Positions 16,018-25,142 of a stretch of 38,817 nt of DNA are shown in pieces. A program made the translations under genes and the position numbers. Below the pieces are notes generated by a model that had not been told where the DNA came from, did no database searches, and was given only the letters and a program-made list of their open reading frames with translations. This DNA comes from Candidatus Omnitrophota bacterium. Its GTDB lineage: Bacteria; Omnitrophota; Gorgyraeia; Duberdicusellales; 4484-171. The stretch spans positions 1 to 38,817 of the forward strand of contig JAGLSE010000101.1 of the NCBI GenBank assembly GCA_023135905.1, in the 5' to 3' direction. Every line of letters begins with the position of its first letter. Within the stretch, counting starts at the first letter, position 1.

Positions 16018-17421
16018 GTGCAAGAAAACAAAATAAATTTCGATATTCATCAATATATTAGAATAGTTATAAGAAGAAAGTGGTTTTTGATGATACCTTT
16101 TTTTCTTCTTTTCATTTCTTTTACTGTGGGAAGTTTTTTCTTACCTAAATTATATGTAGCTAAAGCAGTGATTTTAATAGAAGATAAAAAGGTAGTGAAC
16201 CCTCTGTTACAAAACTTGGCAGTTTCAACTACGGTTCAAAGCCGGTTGGGCGCCTTAAGAGAAGAAATTTTGTCTTGGCCGAGACTTTTCCAATTAGTTG
16301 AAAAAATGGAATTAAATAAAGATGTTAAAGGCGCTTTGGAATTAGAAAGACTTATTGTTGGAATTAAAAAGAATATAAACCTTAAAATGCGGTCTAACGA
16401 AGTGATTACTATTTCTTATATGAGCCAAGACCCTAAAAATACTCAAGACTTGGTTAATACTTTATGTGATATTTTGATAAATAGAAATATAAATTCTCAA
16501 ACTGAGGATACGTCTTCTGCTATAGATTTTATAAATCAGCAGTTGGAAAAGTATAAAGAAAAATTGGAACAAGCCGAAACAGATTTGAGAAAATTTAAAG
16601 AAGTATATGGTTTGGGTATGATAACTGATGTTACGGCATCTTTGGGTAAAAATAATGAAGTAAATGCTTTAGGTTCAACTATATTTCAAATCAATAAAAC
16701 GATTTCAGCTCAAGAAGCGGAGTTAGTAATGGCATCCATAGATTGTACTGACGAGCATCCTCGAATAAAAACTTTTAAATCCGATATTAAAGCTTTAAAA
16801 GATAAACGCAATAAATATATTAAAGAAGTCTCTGATAAAGCAGGTGTTGATTCAGATGTTTATACGAATATTGCAGATTCATATCCCCGGCAACAAGAAG
16901 AACTTTCACGCCTTAATCGCGATAAAGCTATTAATGAAAAGATTTATGCTATGTTTTTAGAACGGTTAGAAACAGCAAATATTACCGAACAGCTGGATAA
17001 TTCTGAAAACCGTACCAAGATAAGAGTAATAGAACCGGCACGGTTTCCTTTAAAACCGGTTAAACCAAATAAAATAAAAATAAGTTTTTTAGGGTTGATT
17101 TTTGGTTTAATGATAGGTGGAGGGCTTGTTTATGTTATGGAATATACTGATTCATCATTCAAAACCGAAGAAGATTTGAAACATTACTTGGATATCCCTG
17201 TTTTTGGTGCAATCTCAAAGATAATTACAAAGGATGAAAAAAAGAAAAGCAAAAAGAAAAACGTAAAAGTTTTATTTAGAATTTTTTTATTTGCGGTCGT
17301 AATCATGGGAGTGGTGTTATGTTTTATTCATTGGCCAATTTTAAAGGAACCATTAAGTCTAATGTTTCAAAAAATGTTTCAAAAAATTGTTCAAATAATT
17401 AATAATTGGAGAAGTAGGTAG
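16018..17421 (+). CDS. Wzz/GumC-type polysaccharide chain-length determinant
   Basis: This inner-membrane co-polymerase sets polymer length and couples synthesis to the export channel. A cytoplasmic N terminus leads to membrane segment 1 (about residues 25-45), a long periplasmic region with coiled coil (QQLEKYKEKLEQAETDLRKF), and segment 2 followed by EYTDSSFKTEEDLKHYLDIP. A third hydrophobic segment near the C terminus is extra. No kinase domain is fused; the kinase is encoded separately at 18464. I chose the GTG at 16018, five bases after GGAGG; an upstream TTG at 16006 overlaps that ribosome binding site. Confidence 0.92.
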   Translation: MQENKINFDIHQYIRIVIRRKWFLMIPFFLLFISFTVGSFFLPKLYVAKAVILIEDKKVVNPLLQNLAVSTTVQSRLGALREEILSWPRLFQLVEKMELNKDVKGALELERLIVGIKKNINLKMRSNEVITISYMSQDPKNTQDLVNTLCDILINRNINSQTEDTSSAIDFINQQLEKYKEKLEQAETDLRKFKEVYGLGMITDVTASLGKNNEVNALGSTIFQINKTISAQEAELVMASIDCTDEHPRIKTFKSDIKALKDKRNKYIKEVSDKAGVDSDVYTNIADSYPRQQEELSRLNRDKAINEKIYAMFLERLETANITEQLDNSENRTKIRVIEPARFPLKPVKPNKIKISFLGLIFGLMIGGGLVYVMEYTDSSFKTEEDLKHYLDIPVFGAISKIITKDEKKKSKKKNVKVLFRIFLFAVVIMGVVLCFIHWPILKEPLSLMFQKMFQKIVQIINNWRSR

Positions 17422-17490
17422 TTTTGATGGCAGATTTTGAAATATTAAAATAAGTAAATATTTTAGTATATAAAGGTGAAAATATAAACT

Positions 17491-18363
17491 ATGTATGAGC
17501 AATTTTATAATTTAAATGAGAAGCCTTTCAGCGTAACACCTGATACTAAATTTTTCTTTTCAAGTGAGAAACATCAGGAAGCTTTAAGCAGTTTGATTTA
17601 TGCAATAGAAGATAGAAAAGGTTTCGCTGTTATAACAGGTGAAATTGGTTCTGGGAAGACGACAGTTTGGCATGCTCTATTAAATAATTTAGGTAAAAGT
17701 ACTAAAGTCGCGCTTATTACTAATACTCATCTTACCCAAAAACAAGTTATCATTGCAATTTTGGAAGAATTTGATATAGACTATAAAGTAAATTGGCCGA
17801 AAATAAAACTTCTTAGTAAGCTAAATAGTTTTTTGTTAGAACAAATAGCTATTGGTTTTAATATAGTAGTTATTATTGATGAAGCTCAAAATCTTTCACC
17901 TAAAGTTTTGGAAGAGGTAAGGATGCTTTCTAATCTTGAAACCGAAAAAGAAAAATTAATTCAAATAATTCTTATGGGACAGCCGGAATTAAGAGATATC
18001 CTTTTGAAAAAAGAACTTGAACAATTACGTCAACGAATTGCAATGTTTTATCATATATCTCCTTTAGATTATAATGAAACAAAAGAATATATAGAACATC
18101 GGTTAAAAATTGCCGGCGCAAATGGAAATATAATATTTGAAGATTCGGCATTAGAGTCGATATATATAAGTTCTGGCGGCATTCCCAGAAGGATAAACTT
18201 TATTTGTGATAGATCTATGCTTAGCGGATTTTTAAGAGATCAGAATAATATTGATAAGAAAATAATAGTTGAAGCGGTAACTGAAATTGATTGTATTTTA
18301 GATTATAAACCTAAGTTGGTTTTGTCAGATGAACTTTCTTGTGAGAGAACTAAAAGTTTATAG
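17491..18363 (+). CDS. AAA ATPase of the ExeA/GspA and XrtA-locus type
   Basis: The protein begins MYEQFYNLNEKPFSVTPDTK, the hallmark of the ExeA/GspA and PEP-CTERM-locus ATPases. Walker A is GEIGSGKTT (residues 50-58), Walker B is VVIIDEAQ (126-133), and a sensor/arginine region follows (LEQLRQRIAMFYHISPL, GGIPRRINFICDR). ExeA works with ExeB to assemble the secretin of type II secretion in Aeromonas; the homologues in polysaccharide loci are of unproven role. Here it lies between chain-length and kinase genes and 8 kb from a type II operon, so it could serve either. Confidence 0.88.
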   Translation: MYEQFYNLNEKPFSVTPDTKFFFSSEKHQEALSSLIYAIEDRKGFAVITGEIGSGKTTVWHALLNNLGKSTKVALITNTHLTQKQVIIAILEEFDIDYKVNWPKIKLLSKLNSFLLEQIAIGFNIVVIIDEAQNLSPKVLEEVRMLSNLETEKEKLIQIILMGQPELRDILLKKELEQLRQRIAMFYHISPLDYNETKEYIEHRLKIAGANGNIIFEDSALESIYISSGGIPRRINFICDRSMLSGFLRDQNNIDKKIIVEAVTEIDCILDYKPKLVLSDELSCERTKSL

Positions 18364-18463
18364 ATGGTATATTGAATAATAAATATTTATTTTTAAAATA
18401 AACCTTAGAGCTATAGAATAGCTCATCAATTCATATTGAGGCATAATAATTAAGGAGGGAACT

Positions 18464-19399
18464 GTGGGTAAAATTAATGACGCTTTAAAAAAAATTGAAG
18501 AAGAAAGATCAAAAATAAAACAATCGATAAATAAACAGTCAACTTTGGAAACTGAACAAAATAATTGTTCCTCTGAATTTCAGAAGTTTGATAAAGACAT
18601 TTTTATAACAAGCGATAAACTAAACAGTATTCCAAAACTGAATATATTAAAACCGGATGATTCATCAGGAATTGACCAACGGGTTGTAACTTATTATGAT
18701 TATTCCTCTCCCATATCAGAGCAATACCGGATGTTAAGAAGCAATGTTAAATCTTATTTTAAAAATAGGACAAGTACAGCTAAAATAACCATGAGTAAAC
18801 CTTCTTCCGGTCCAAAAATATTTACTATAAGCAGCAGTCTTCAAGGAGAAGGCAAAACAGTTACTTCGGTAAATTTAGCTATAGCCTTAGCTAAAGATTT
18901 GGATACAAAGGTTTTATTGATAGACGCGGATTTAAGGAACGGGTGTGTCCATAAATTACTTAATGTAAACAATAAGCCCGGGTTATCGGACATTTTAACT
19001 AATAAATATGATTATAGTGTTGGAGTTCATCCTACTCAGATTCGCAATCTATATGTTATTCCTAGAGGAGAAACTCAAGAACATCCGACTGAACTGCTAG
19101 GCTCAAAAAAGATGAATATGGTTTTAGAACAAATAAAAAATGAATCGATAGACTATGTGATAATTGATACTCCTCCGGTTGTTCATTTCACTGACGCTTC
19201 TATTATTGGCGCAAAAACGTCTGGTATTCTTTTTGTGGTACAATCTCAAAAGACACAAAACCAGGTTATCAATAGGGCAAGAGATGTTATGAATAGAACT
19301 CATACCAAACTGTTAGGATTTGTTCTTACTCAAACTGAACATTATGTTGATAATTTCTATGGAGACTATAATTACAATGGGAAAACGAAAAATAATTAA
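18464..19399 (+). CDS. BY-type tyrosine autokinase (CpsD/Wzc-C family)
   Basis: Bacterial tyrosine kinases of this family regulate polymerisation by cyclic autophosphorylation with the Wzz-like partner. The three signature motifs are present: Walker A SLQGEGKT (residues 125-132), Walker A' LLIDADLR (151-158) and Walker B YVIIDTPP (231-238). The C-terminal tail has tyrosines at 294, 299, 302 and 304, the expected autophosphorylation cluster. The start is GTG after AAGGAGG. The first 20 residues (GKINDALKKIEEER) form a motif also found at the start of GspB/ExeB-like proteins and of the coiled-coil protein at 21633. An interrupted stem-loop (18408-18424) lies upstream. Confidence 0.92.
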   Translation: MGKINDALKKIEEERSKIKQSINKQSTLETEQNNCSSEFQKFDKDIFITSDKLNSIPKLNILKPDDSSGIDQRVVTYYDYSSPISEQYRMLRSNVKSYFKNRTSTAKITMSKPSSGPKIFTISSSLQGEGKTVTSVNLAIALAKDLDTKVLLIDADLRNGCVHKLLNVNNKPGLSDILTNKYDYSVGVHPTQIRNLYVIPRGETQEHPTELLGSKKMNMVLEQIKNESIDYVIIDTPPVVHFTDASIIGAKTSGILFVVQSQKTQNQVINRARDVMNRTHTKLLGFVLTQTEHYVDNFYGDYNYNGKTKNN

Positions 19400-19496
19400 T
19401 TATTCAAAAAAATATTGGATGAGAATTAAATATATTTTTGCGGTCTTTACGGCAGATATAATTATTATTAACTGAATTATATCATAGGAGAGTAAA

Positions 19497-20903
19497 GTGA
19501 AAATGGAAGGTTTTATTAATGGTTTTTTTGGGACTGACGGAATCAGGGGAACACCTGGTGAATATCCTCTAACTGACGGAATGATTTTTAAAATCGGCAT
19601 TAGTATTGCAAAATTTGTTCATTATAAAGGAGAAAATAAAGAAGCGCCTAAAGTTATTATCGGAAGAGACTGCCGATTAAAAGGAAAACGTATTGAATCA
19701 ATATTAACAGATGCAATTACTTTTTATGGTATTGACGTATTATTAGCGGATATTATTACTACGCCGGGAGTGTCATACTTAGTAATAGACGGTGATGCTG
19801 ATATGGGGATTATGATTTCATCTTCCCATAGTAATTCTCATGAAAATGGGATAAAGCTTTTTAACGCGAAAGGTTTTAAACTTTTACGTTCAGAAGAAGA
19901 GTGGATTGAGTATATTATTTTTAACAGTATTATAAATTTTCCAAATGGTACGCAGATACAAGATAAAGGTAAAGTTAATGTTTTACGCGGGGCTCAATCA
20001 AAATATAGCAATTTTCTTATGTCAACAGTAAGAGGACTAAATTTAAAAAATATAACAATAGGTTTAGATTGCGGTTGGGGAGCTGCATCACAAATAGCAC
20101 CTAAAGTTTTAGAAGACTTGGGAGCAAAAGTTACAGTAATGAATGATAGACCTTTAGGGGGTAATGCAACTCTGGGCGGAGGAGTTAATACTTCTTATTT
20201 GCAAAAATTAACAATTAAACCTAAAATTAATATGGGGATAGCTTTTGATGGAGATGCTGATAGAGTCTTATTAGTTGATGAAAAAAATAATATTTTAGAC
20301 GGAGATACTATATTGGCTATAATTGCAAATTACCTTATAACTAAAGATAAATTACCAAAAAATACAATCGTTTCGACTATAATGAGTAATAATGGTTTGA
20401 AAAAATCATTAAAAAAACATAGCGGGCATGTTATAAGTACTAAAGTCGGTGATAAATATATATTAGATAAATTGATTAAAGAGGGTTTGATTTTAGGGGG
20501 AGAACAATCAGGTAAACTTATATTTTTAGATTATCTGCCTACCTCGGACGGATTAATCACGGCATTACAAATACTTAAAATTTTAATAGAATCAGAATTA
20601 ACATTGAGTGAATTGGCAAAATGTATAGAGAAAACACCTCAAGTTATAATTGATGTTCCGGTTCGAGAAAAAAAATCATTTGCCTCAATTCCTAAAATTG
20701 CAGAAAGCTTAGATTTGTTTAAGTCTCAATTAAGGGATAAAGGGCGGATAGTATTAAGATATTCAGGGACAAAATCATTAGTTAGAGTAATGGTTGAAGG
20801 GAAAAAACAAATAATGATCGAAAACATAGCAAACTCACTTGCAGCTCAAATTAAAAAAGAGATAGGAAGAACTTTAAATGGAGATAATGGGATTCGGTAT
20901 TGA
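19497..20903 (+). CDS. glmM: Phosphoglucosamine mutase
   Basis: GlmM interconverts glucosamine-6-phosphate and glucosamine-1-phosphate on the route to UDP-GlcNAc. The protein opens with FFGTDGIRG; the metal site is AFDGDADRV; the sugar-binding loop GEQSGKLIFLDYLPTSDGL is specific to GlmM. The active serine is probably residue 110 in ISSSHSNSHENGIK, which departs from the usual ISASHNP. The phosphate loop reads RYSGTKSLVRVM instead of RxSGTEPxxRVM. These changes are unusual but the fold and other sites are kept. The GTG start follows AGGAG. It lies in the polysaccharide locus rather than with folP or other common neighbours. Confidence 0.9.
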   Translation: MKMEGFINGFFGTDGIRGTPGEYPLTDGMIFKIGISIAKFVHYKGENKEAPKVIIGRDCRLKGKRIESILTDAITFYGIDVLLADIITTPGVSYLVIDGDADMGIMISSSHSNSHENGIKLFNAKGFKLLRSEEEWIEYIIFNSIINFPNGTQIQDKGKVNVLRGAQSKYSNFLMSTVRGLNLKNITIGLDCGWGAASQIAPKVLEDLGAKVTVMNDRPLGGNATLGGGVNTSYLQKLTIKPKINMGIAFDGDADRVLLVDEKNNILDGDTILAIIANYLITKDKLPKNTIVSTIMSNNGLKKSLKKHSGHVISTKVGDKYILDKLIKEGLILGGEQSGKLIFLDYLPTSDGLITALQILKILIESELTLSELAKCIEKTPQVIIDVPVREKKSFASIPKIAESLDLFKSQLRDKGRIVLRYSGTKSLVRVMVEGKKQIMIENIANSLAAQIKKEIGRTLNGDNGIRY

Positions 20904-20979
20904 AATATATAGAGATTTGTATTACGCCTTAAATTTAGTATCATAAAAATAATTAAATAATTTTAAAAAGGATATATAT

Positions 20980-21540
20980 ATGAAAGAACAAACAATTTTT
21001 CAAGAAAAATCAAACCTTGTGAGGTACAAAGACATCATAAAAGAAAGTGATTCCTTTGGTACTTTATCGCCTAAGGCCATATTTGCAGAAGAAAAAGATA
21101 TCAATATCACCGATAATCTTTTTAAAGATAAGATAAATAATGATTTTGAGGATTTTATACCTAATTACAAATTTTCTATACATAAAGCTTTAAACTCAAT
21201 GTTCAACAGCATGAAATACGCGTTAGAAGGATTGAAATATATACTTAAAACAGAAATTAATATACGTATTCATTTATTAGCAGGGTTCGCGGTAATTTTA
21301 GCGGCATGCTATTTAAAAGTTACAAGTATTGAAATGATAATACTATTGTTTTCGATAATCTCAGTTATAGTTACAGAGATAATAAATACAGCATTAGAAA
21401 TAAGTTTAGATATAGTAAATGGAACAAAATTTAATTATGGAGTAAAAATAGCTAAAGATATCATAGCCTCGGCTGTTTTATTAACTGCTATCAATGCCGC
21501 TATTGTAGGTATTATTATATTTGGTAAATACATAATATAA
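20980..21540 (+). CDS. dgkA: DgkA-type diacylglycerol/undecaprenol kinase with N-terminal extension
   Basis: The enzyme phosphorylates diacylglycerol or undecaprenol in the inner membrane; in a polysaccharide locus an undecaprenol role is attractive but unproven. The last 115 residues show the family plan: FNSMKYALEGLKYILKTE, two hydrophobic helices, EIINTALE (catalytic motif) and AKDIIASAVLLTA, then a final helix. The first 65 or so residues are an extra hydrophilic stretch, so at 186 aa the protein is longer than the usual 120-140. No alternative start with a good ribosome binding site is seen within that stretch. Confidence 0.88.
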   Translation: MKEQTIFQEKSNLVRYKDIIKESDSFGTLSPKAIFAEEKDINITDNLFKDKINNDFEDFIPNYKFSIHKALNSMFNSMKYALEGLKYILKTEINIRIHLLAGFAVILAACYLKVTSIEMIILLFSIISVIVTEIINTALEISLDIVNGTKFNYGVKIAKDIIASAVLLTAINAAIVGIIIFGKYII

Positions 21541-21632
21541 AATTTTATATTATTAAAGGTAATAGATGATATTTGAATTTAGTTTTGGACAATAGACTAA
21601 ATATCATGTTGGCAAAAAAAGTGAGGTGAACT

Positions 21633-22247
21633 ATGAGCGGCATTTACGATTCATTAAATAATGTAGAAAAAGAAAAATTGAAAAGAGGTGAATTTATTGA
21701 GAAATCTAATACCGGTGATGATATAAAAAAGTCATTAGTTGAAATAAAGGGTTCAAATAGAAAAAAAATAAATTTGATACCAATTATGATATTTTCATTG
21801 CTTTTTGTTATTCTAATCATTGTTAATATTATATTTTATAATCAGCAGAAACAGAATGATTCAAATATAAATCAAGCATTCTTGAAATTTCAAGAAATAG
21901 AAAATAGTATTAATGAAACTAATCAACAAGTTTCCATAATCTCGAATAATTTTAGTAATATAGAGAGTAATTTGGAAAGTGTAAAAACAAATTTAGACAA
22001 TGTTGGACGTATCGTTGATGTTTCAAGGTTAACATTAGTAAAGTTTGATTCAAGAATGTCATATTTGGAAAGAGATAACGCAAATAGAAAAATTGCTATT
22101 GATGATATAACAAAAAGAGGAGACCAGTTATTAAAAAAATATTCAGAATTGAGAGTTAACCTGGAAAAATTTAAATATCTTTTACGTAAATCAGAAGAAG
22201 TTACGTTAGAACCAATAATAGTAACAGGTGAGATGAAAGTAAATTAA
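21633..22247 (+). CDS. Single-pass membrane protein with periplasmic coiled coil, unknown function
   Basis: I do not recognise a named family over the whole protein. Residues 1-19 (MSGIYDSLNNVEKEK) resemble the N-terminal motif of GspB/ExeB-like proteins and of the tyrosine kinase in this locus. A membrane helix follows (about residues 50-68, LIPIMIFSLLFVILIIVNII), then about 110 residues of heptad-rich, Asn/Ser-rich coiled coil and a short tail. Bases 21856-22083 of this gene, which cover the coiled coil, are copied at 23351-23578. The gene starts after GTGAGGTG at 21621-21628 and lies between dgkA and a nucleotidyltransferase gene, suggesting a role in assembly of the polysaccharide machinery. 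Confidence 0.75.
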   Translation: MSGIYDSLNNVEKEKLKRGEFIEKSNTGDDIKKSLVEIKGSNRKKINLIPIMIFSLLFVILIIVNIIFYNQQKQNDSNINQAFLKFQEIENSINETNQQVSIISNNFSNIESNLESVKTNLDNVGRIVDVSRLTLVKFDSRMSYLERDNANRKIAIDDITKRGDQLLKKYSELRVNLEKFKYLLRKSEEVTLEPIIVTGEMKVN

Positions 22248-22321
22248 TCATTATAAGGTAGAATTTAAAGATAGATTAAAAATAAAAATAACTAATTTGA
22301 AATAAATAGGATTAAATACAG

Positions 22322-23056
22322 ATGAAAAGTGTTATTTTATGTGCCGGTTATGGTGTTAGGATGTATCCGTTAACAACAGATATGGCGAAACCTTTATTAC
22401 CAATTAGGGGTAAACCAATTATTGAATATATTATTAATAAAATTCAAAAAGTTGAAAGAATGGATGAGATATTTATCGTTAGTAACGATAAATTCTTTAA
22501 CCAATTTAATAAATGGCTGAATAATTATCCAAATACTATTTCTATTAAACTTATAAATGATGGAACTAATACCGAGAAAGAACAATTAGGTGCTGTTAAA
22601 GATTTAGAATTAGTTATAGACAAAAAAAACATTGAGGATGATTTATTAGTTGTTGGCGGTGATAACTTATTTTCTTTTGCTTTATCTGATTTTATAAAAT
22701 ATTCAATGAATATAACACCTAAACCTTTAATTGGAGTTTATGACTTTTGTGATAAAGCAAAACAAAATAAATTTGGTAAAGTAAATTTAAATGATAACAA
22801 TCAAATAATTGATTTTAATGAAAAATTATCTAATTCTAAAAATGCAAATTTAGTAGCAATGTGTCTTTATTTTTTGCCAAAACAGACGTTACCACTAATT
22901 AAAAAATATCTATCTATATACAATGATAATGGAAGTATTGGCAATTATATAAAATGGCTATCAAAAAATAATGAAGTACATGCTTTTGAATTTCAAGGGG
23001 ATTGGTTTAATATTAATGATATGGACATGTATACTGAGGCAGTCTGTTCCTTTTGA
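22322..23056 (+). CDS. Sugar-phosphate nucleotidyltransferase
   Basis: The protein makes a nucleotide-activated sugar from NTP and a sugar 1-phosphate. MKSVILCAGYGVRMYPLTTD is the nucleotide-binding signature (GxGxRxxPLT) and MAKPLLPIRGKPIIEY the adjoining sugar-phosphate part; VVGGDN is the Mg-binding segment and DWFNIN(D) near the end matches the RmlA/GalU-like fold. At 244 aa it has only the catalytic domain and no LbH acetyltransferase, so it is not GlmU. The sugar cannot be inferred. It is the last gene before the gap with repeat copy B. Confidence 0.88.
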   Translation: MKSVILCAGYGVRMYPLTTDMAKPLLPIRGKPIIEYIINKIQKVERMDEIFIVSNDKFFNQFNKWLNNYPNTISIKLINDGTNTEKEQLGAVKDLELVIDKKNIEDDLLVVGGDNLFSFALSDFIKYSMNITPKPLIGVYDFCDKAKQNKFGKVNLNDNNQIIDFNEKLSNSKNANLVAMCLYFLPKQTLPLIKKYLSIYNDNGSIGNYIKWLSKNNEVHAFEFQGDWFNINDMDMYTEAVCSF

Positions 23057-23215
23057 TTTTGAGTTTTATATTTTTTTGAAGGAATGAAATGATTTTTTGT
23101 GTTAAAGGATATTATCATTTAGAATGAAACAATTCTTTTGCCTAATAAGGTCCGCTGCAAAAAAAAATAGCAATAAGTTTAAGTTTTTTTTTGATATTTG
23201 AATTTATTAAAGGTT

Positions 23216-23608
23216 AATCAATGAGACGTAGATTTTCCGAAGAAAAATCTGTAGTCGAATTGATCCTGAGCGAGTAAAACGAGTCGAAGGCTCTCGGGCT
23301 TAATTCCCCGCGGTATACCGCGGAAAAGATATTTAGGGGAAACCTTCTATATGATTCAAATATAAATCAATCATTAGTGAAATTTCAAGAAATAGAAAAT
23401 AGTATTAATGAAACTAATCAACAAGTTTCCATAATCTCGAATAATTTTAGTAACATAGAGAGTAATTTGGAAAGTGTAAAAACAAATTTAGACAATGTTG
23501 GACGTATCGTTGGTGTTTCAAGGTTAACATTAGTAAAGTTTGATTCAAGAATGTCATATTTGGAAAGAGATAACGCAACCCCGTAGCTTGCTGAGGGGGG
23601 AGTTGATT
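23216..23608. repeat. Structured dispersed repeat, copy B, split by a gene-fragment insertion
   Basis: This copy begins AATCAA and ends TTGATT like copy A (6916-7082). Removing 23351-23578 leaves 165 bases, against 167 in copy A. The hairpin at 23308-23323, CCGCGG-TATA-CCGCGG, is a perfect palindrome and differs from copy A by an A-T to G-C compensatory pair. The insertion lies between the GGGGAAACCTT segment and the final GC-rich hairpin. The gap 23057-23681 otherwise has no gene. Confidence 0.8.
23351..23578 (+). pseudogene. Duplicated internal fragment of the coiled-coil gene 21633-22247
   Basis: These 228 bases match 21856-22083 with five substitutions and no indel (about 98% identity). 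The fragment has neither the start, the membrane helix nor the end of the parent gene. It can be read from ATG 23377 for about 69 codons, but no ribosome binding site suits it, so I treat it as a gene fragment rather than a gene. Its ends lie inside repeat copy B. Confidence 0.85.
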
Positions 23609-23681
23609 TTTTAAATGCATTTTTACTTAAAAAGATTGTAGTTGTATAACGCGATACTTGATAAAAATTAAGGAGATAAAC

Positions 23682-24638
23682 ATGAAAGTATTAGTAACAG
23701 GAGGAGCAGGATTTATAGGTTCACATATAGTTGAGAGATTATTAAAAGAAGGGAATAGTGTAGTTGTTTTAGACAATTTTTCATCCGGCAAGGAATCTAA
23801 CCTTTCTTTCGTTTCTGATTATGCATCTTCAGCTGTAAGCTTTCAGATGATTAGAGGAGATATTATTAATTATGAAGATTGTCTTAAAGCATGTAGAGGT
23901 ATAGATTGGATAACTCATCAGGCAGCATTAAGGAGTGTTCCTAAATCTATGGAAGCTCCTCATAGTTATAATGCCGTTAATATAGACGGTACTTTAAATA
24001 TTTTAGAAGCCGCTAAAGAGTGTGGAGTTAAAAGAGTTGTTATTGCTTCATCAAGTTCAGTTTACGGAGATACAGATCAATTTCCTGAAAGTGAATCAGC
24101 ATATCCTTTACTAATTTCGCCATATGCTTTATCAAAACTGGCTGGCGAATTTTATTGCCGTATATTTTCAGAAAATTTTGGGTTAGAAACGGTAGCTTTA
24201 AGGTATTTCAATGTATTTGGTCCCAGACAAGCCTTAGATGATGAATACGCGGTAGTTATACCAAAGTTTATAACTTCTATTTTGAATGATGAGAGACCTC
24301 CTATCTTTGGTAACGGTAAACAATCAAGAGATTTTACTTATATTGATAACGTGGTAGAAGCAAATTTATTGGCAGGAACAGTTGAAGGTGTATCTGGAGA
24401 AGTTTTTAATGTGGCTAACGGATGTGATAATTCAGTTTTAGAGCTTGTACAGGAGATAAATAAAATTCTAGGTAAATCAATAGAACCTGAATTCTTACCA
24501 CTCCGTAAAGGCGATGTTTTAAAGACTTTAGCTGATGTAACTAAATTAAAAGAAAAGTTAGGTTTCAAGACTTTAGTTAATTTTGAAGAAGGATTACAAC
24601 GAACAGTTGAATACTTTAAAACAGCGAACTCAGCTTAA
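23682..24638 (+). CDS. NAD-dependent UDP-sugar 4-epimerase (TviC/WbpP-like)
   Basis: This extended-SDR enzyme probably interconverts UDP-GlcNAc/GalNAc or their acid forms. The NAD-binding motif is GGAGFIGS (residues 7-14), and the catalytic pair is YALSK (Tyr148, Lys152) with SSSSVYGD upstream. NVFGPRQ and RDFTYIDNVVEAN are typical of the group. The ATG at 23682 follows AAGGAGATAAAC; a TTG at 23658 is in frame but precedes that ribosome binding site. With the TviB-like dehydrogenase downstream it suggests UDP-GalNAcA synthesis. Exact substrate is inferred. A 20-bp tandem duplication spans its stop codon. Confidence 0.9.
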   Translation: MKVLVTGGAGFIGSHIVERLLKEGNSVVVLDNFSSGKESNLSFVSDYASSAVSFQMIRGDIINYEDCLKACRGIDWITHQAALRSVPKSMEAPHSYNAVNIDGTLNILEAAKECGVKRVVIASSSSVYGDTDQFPESESAYPLLISPYALSKLAGEFYCRIFSENFGLETVALRYFNVFGPRQALDDEYAVVIPKFITSILNDERPPIFGNGKQSRDFTYIDNVVEANLLAGTVEGVSGEVFNVANGCDNSVLELVQEINKILGKSIEPEFLPLRKGDVLKTLADVTKLKEKLGFKTLVNFEEGLQRTVEYFKTANSA

Positions 24639-24671
24639 ATAGGGAGACGTTAGCTTAAATAGGGGGACGTT
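24632..24671. repeat. 20-bp tandem duplication over the epimerase stop codon
   Basis: AGCTTAAATAGG(G/A)GACGTT-type units lie at 24632-24651 and 24652-24671 with one substitution between them. The first contains the epimerase TAA. It looks like replication slippage. Confidence 0.8.
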
Positions 24672-25142
24672 GATAAGTTCATAAGTTTGTTAGTAAAAGT
24701 GTTAAGGGGTAAGACCTCGAAATAAGGAAAAAGGTTAAAGTTGGGATACGGGAGAACGGAGACCGAAGACAGGAAAAAAGGAAAAAGTTGAAAAAGCTCA
24801 TAGCTCTTTGTACTTAGGAAAAACTAAATAAACGTAATGACGTAACGAAGTATAGACGTGAAGAAGGAAATATATTTTGCTATCGCAAAATGAAATTAAT
24901 AGAAATTAGTTCACTGCGTTCACGAAATTATAGAAAAAGGGCTAGAGGAGAAAGAAAAGAAGAAGATTAGGCGACGTATAGACGTGAAAAATAAAAAACC
25001 AAAGAAAAAAAGAAGAAAAGAAATATAAAATAGTGTAGGGGCGAATGGTTGTTCGTTAAAGAATGATAAAATAATATAAATTTCATAAAACAAATATAGA
25101 TTAGAATTTTAATAAAAGTTTTTTTCAATAGGAGTAAAATAT
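24672..25142. other. Gap between epimerase and dehydrogenase genes, no gene seen
   Basis: No convincing gene is visible. The stretch is purine-rich and contains TATAGACGTGAA twice (24851-24862 and 24977-24988), a stem-loop ATTTTGC-TATC-GCAAAAT (24874-24891), and a GTAGGGGCGAA motif near 25033 like those at the ends of dispersed bacterial repeats. AATAGGAG before 25143 is the ribosome binding site of the dehydrogenase gene. Confidence 0.5.

Noticed and set aside
21856-23578. A diversity-generating retroelement (template and variable repeat plus reverse transcriptase)
   Set aside because: The five differences between the copies are not concentrated at adenines, the second copy is not at the end of a gene, and the reverse transcriptase in the window is a group II intron type.
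23377-23586. A 69-codon gene inside repeat copy B
   Set aside because: It is an internal fragment of the 21633 gene, lacks start context and a ribosome binding site, and runs into the repeat.
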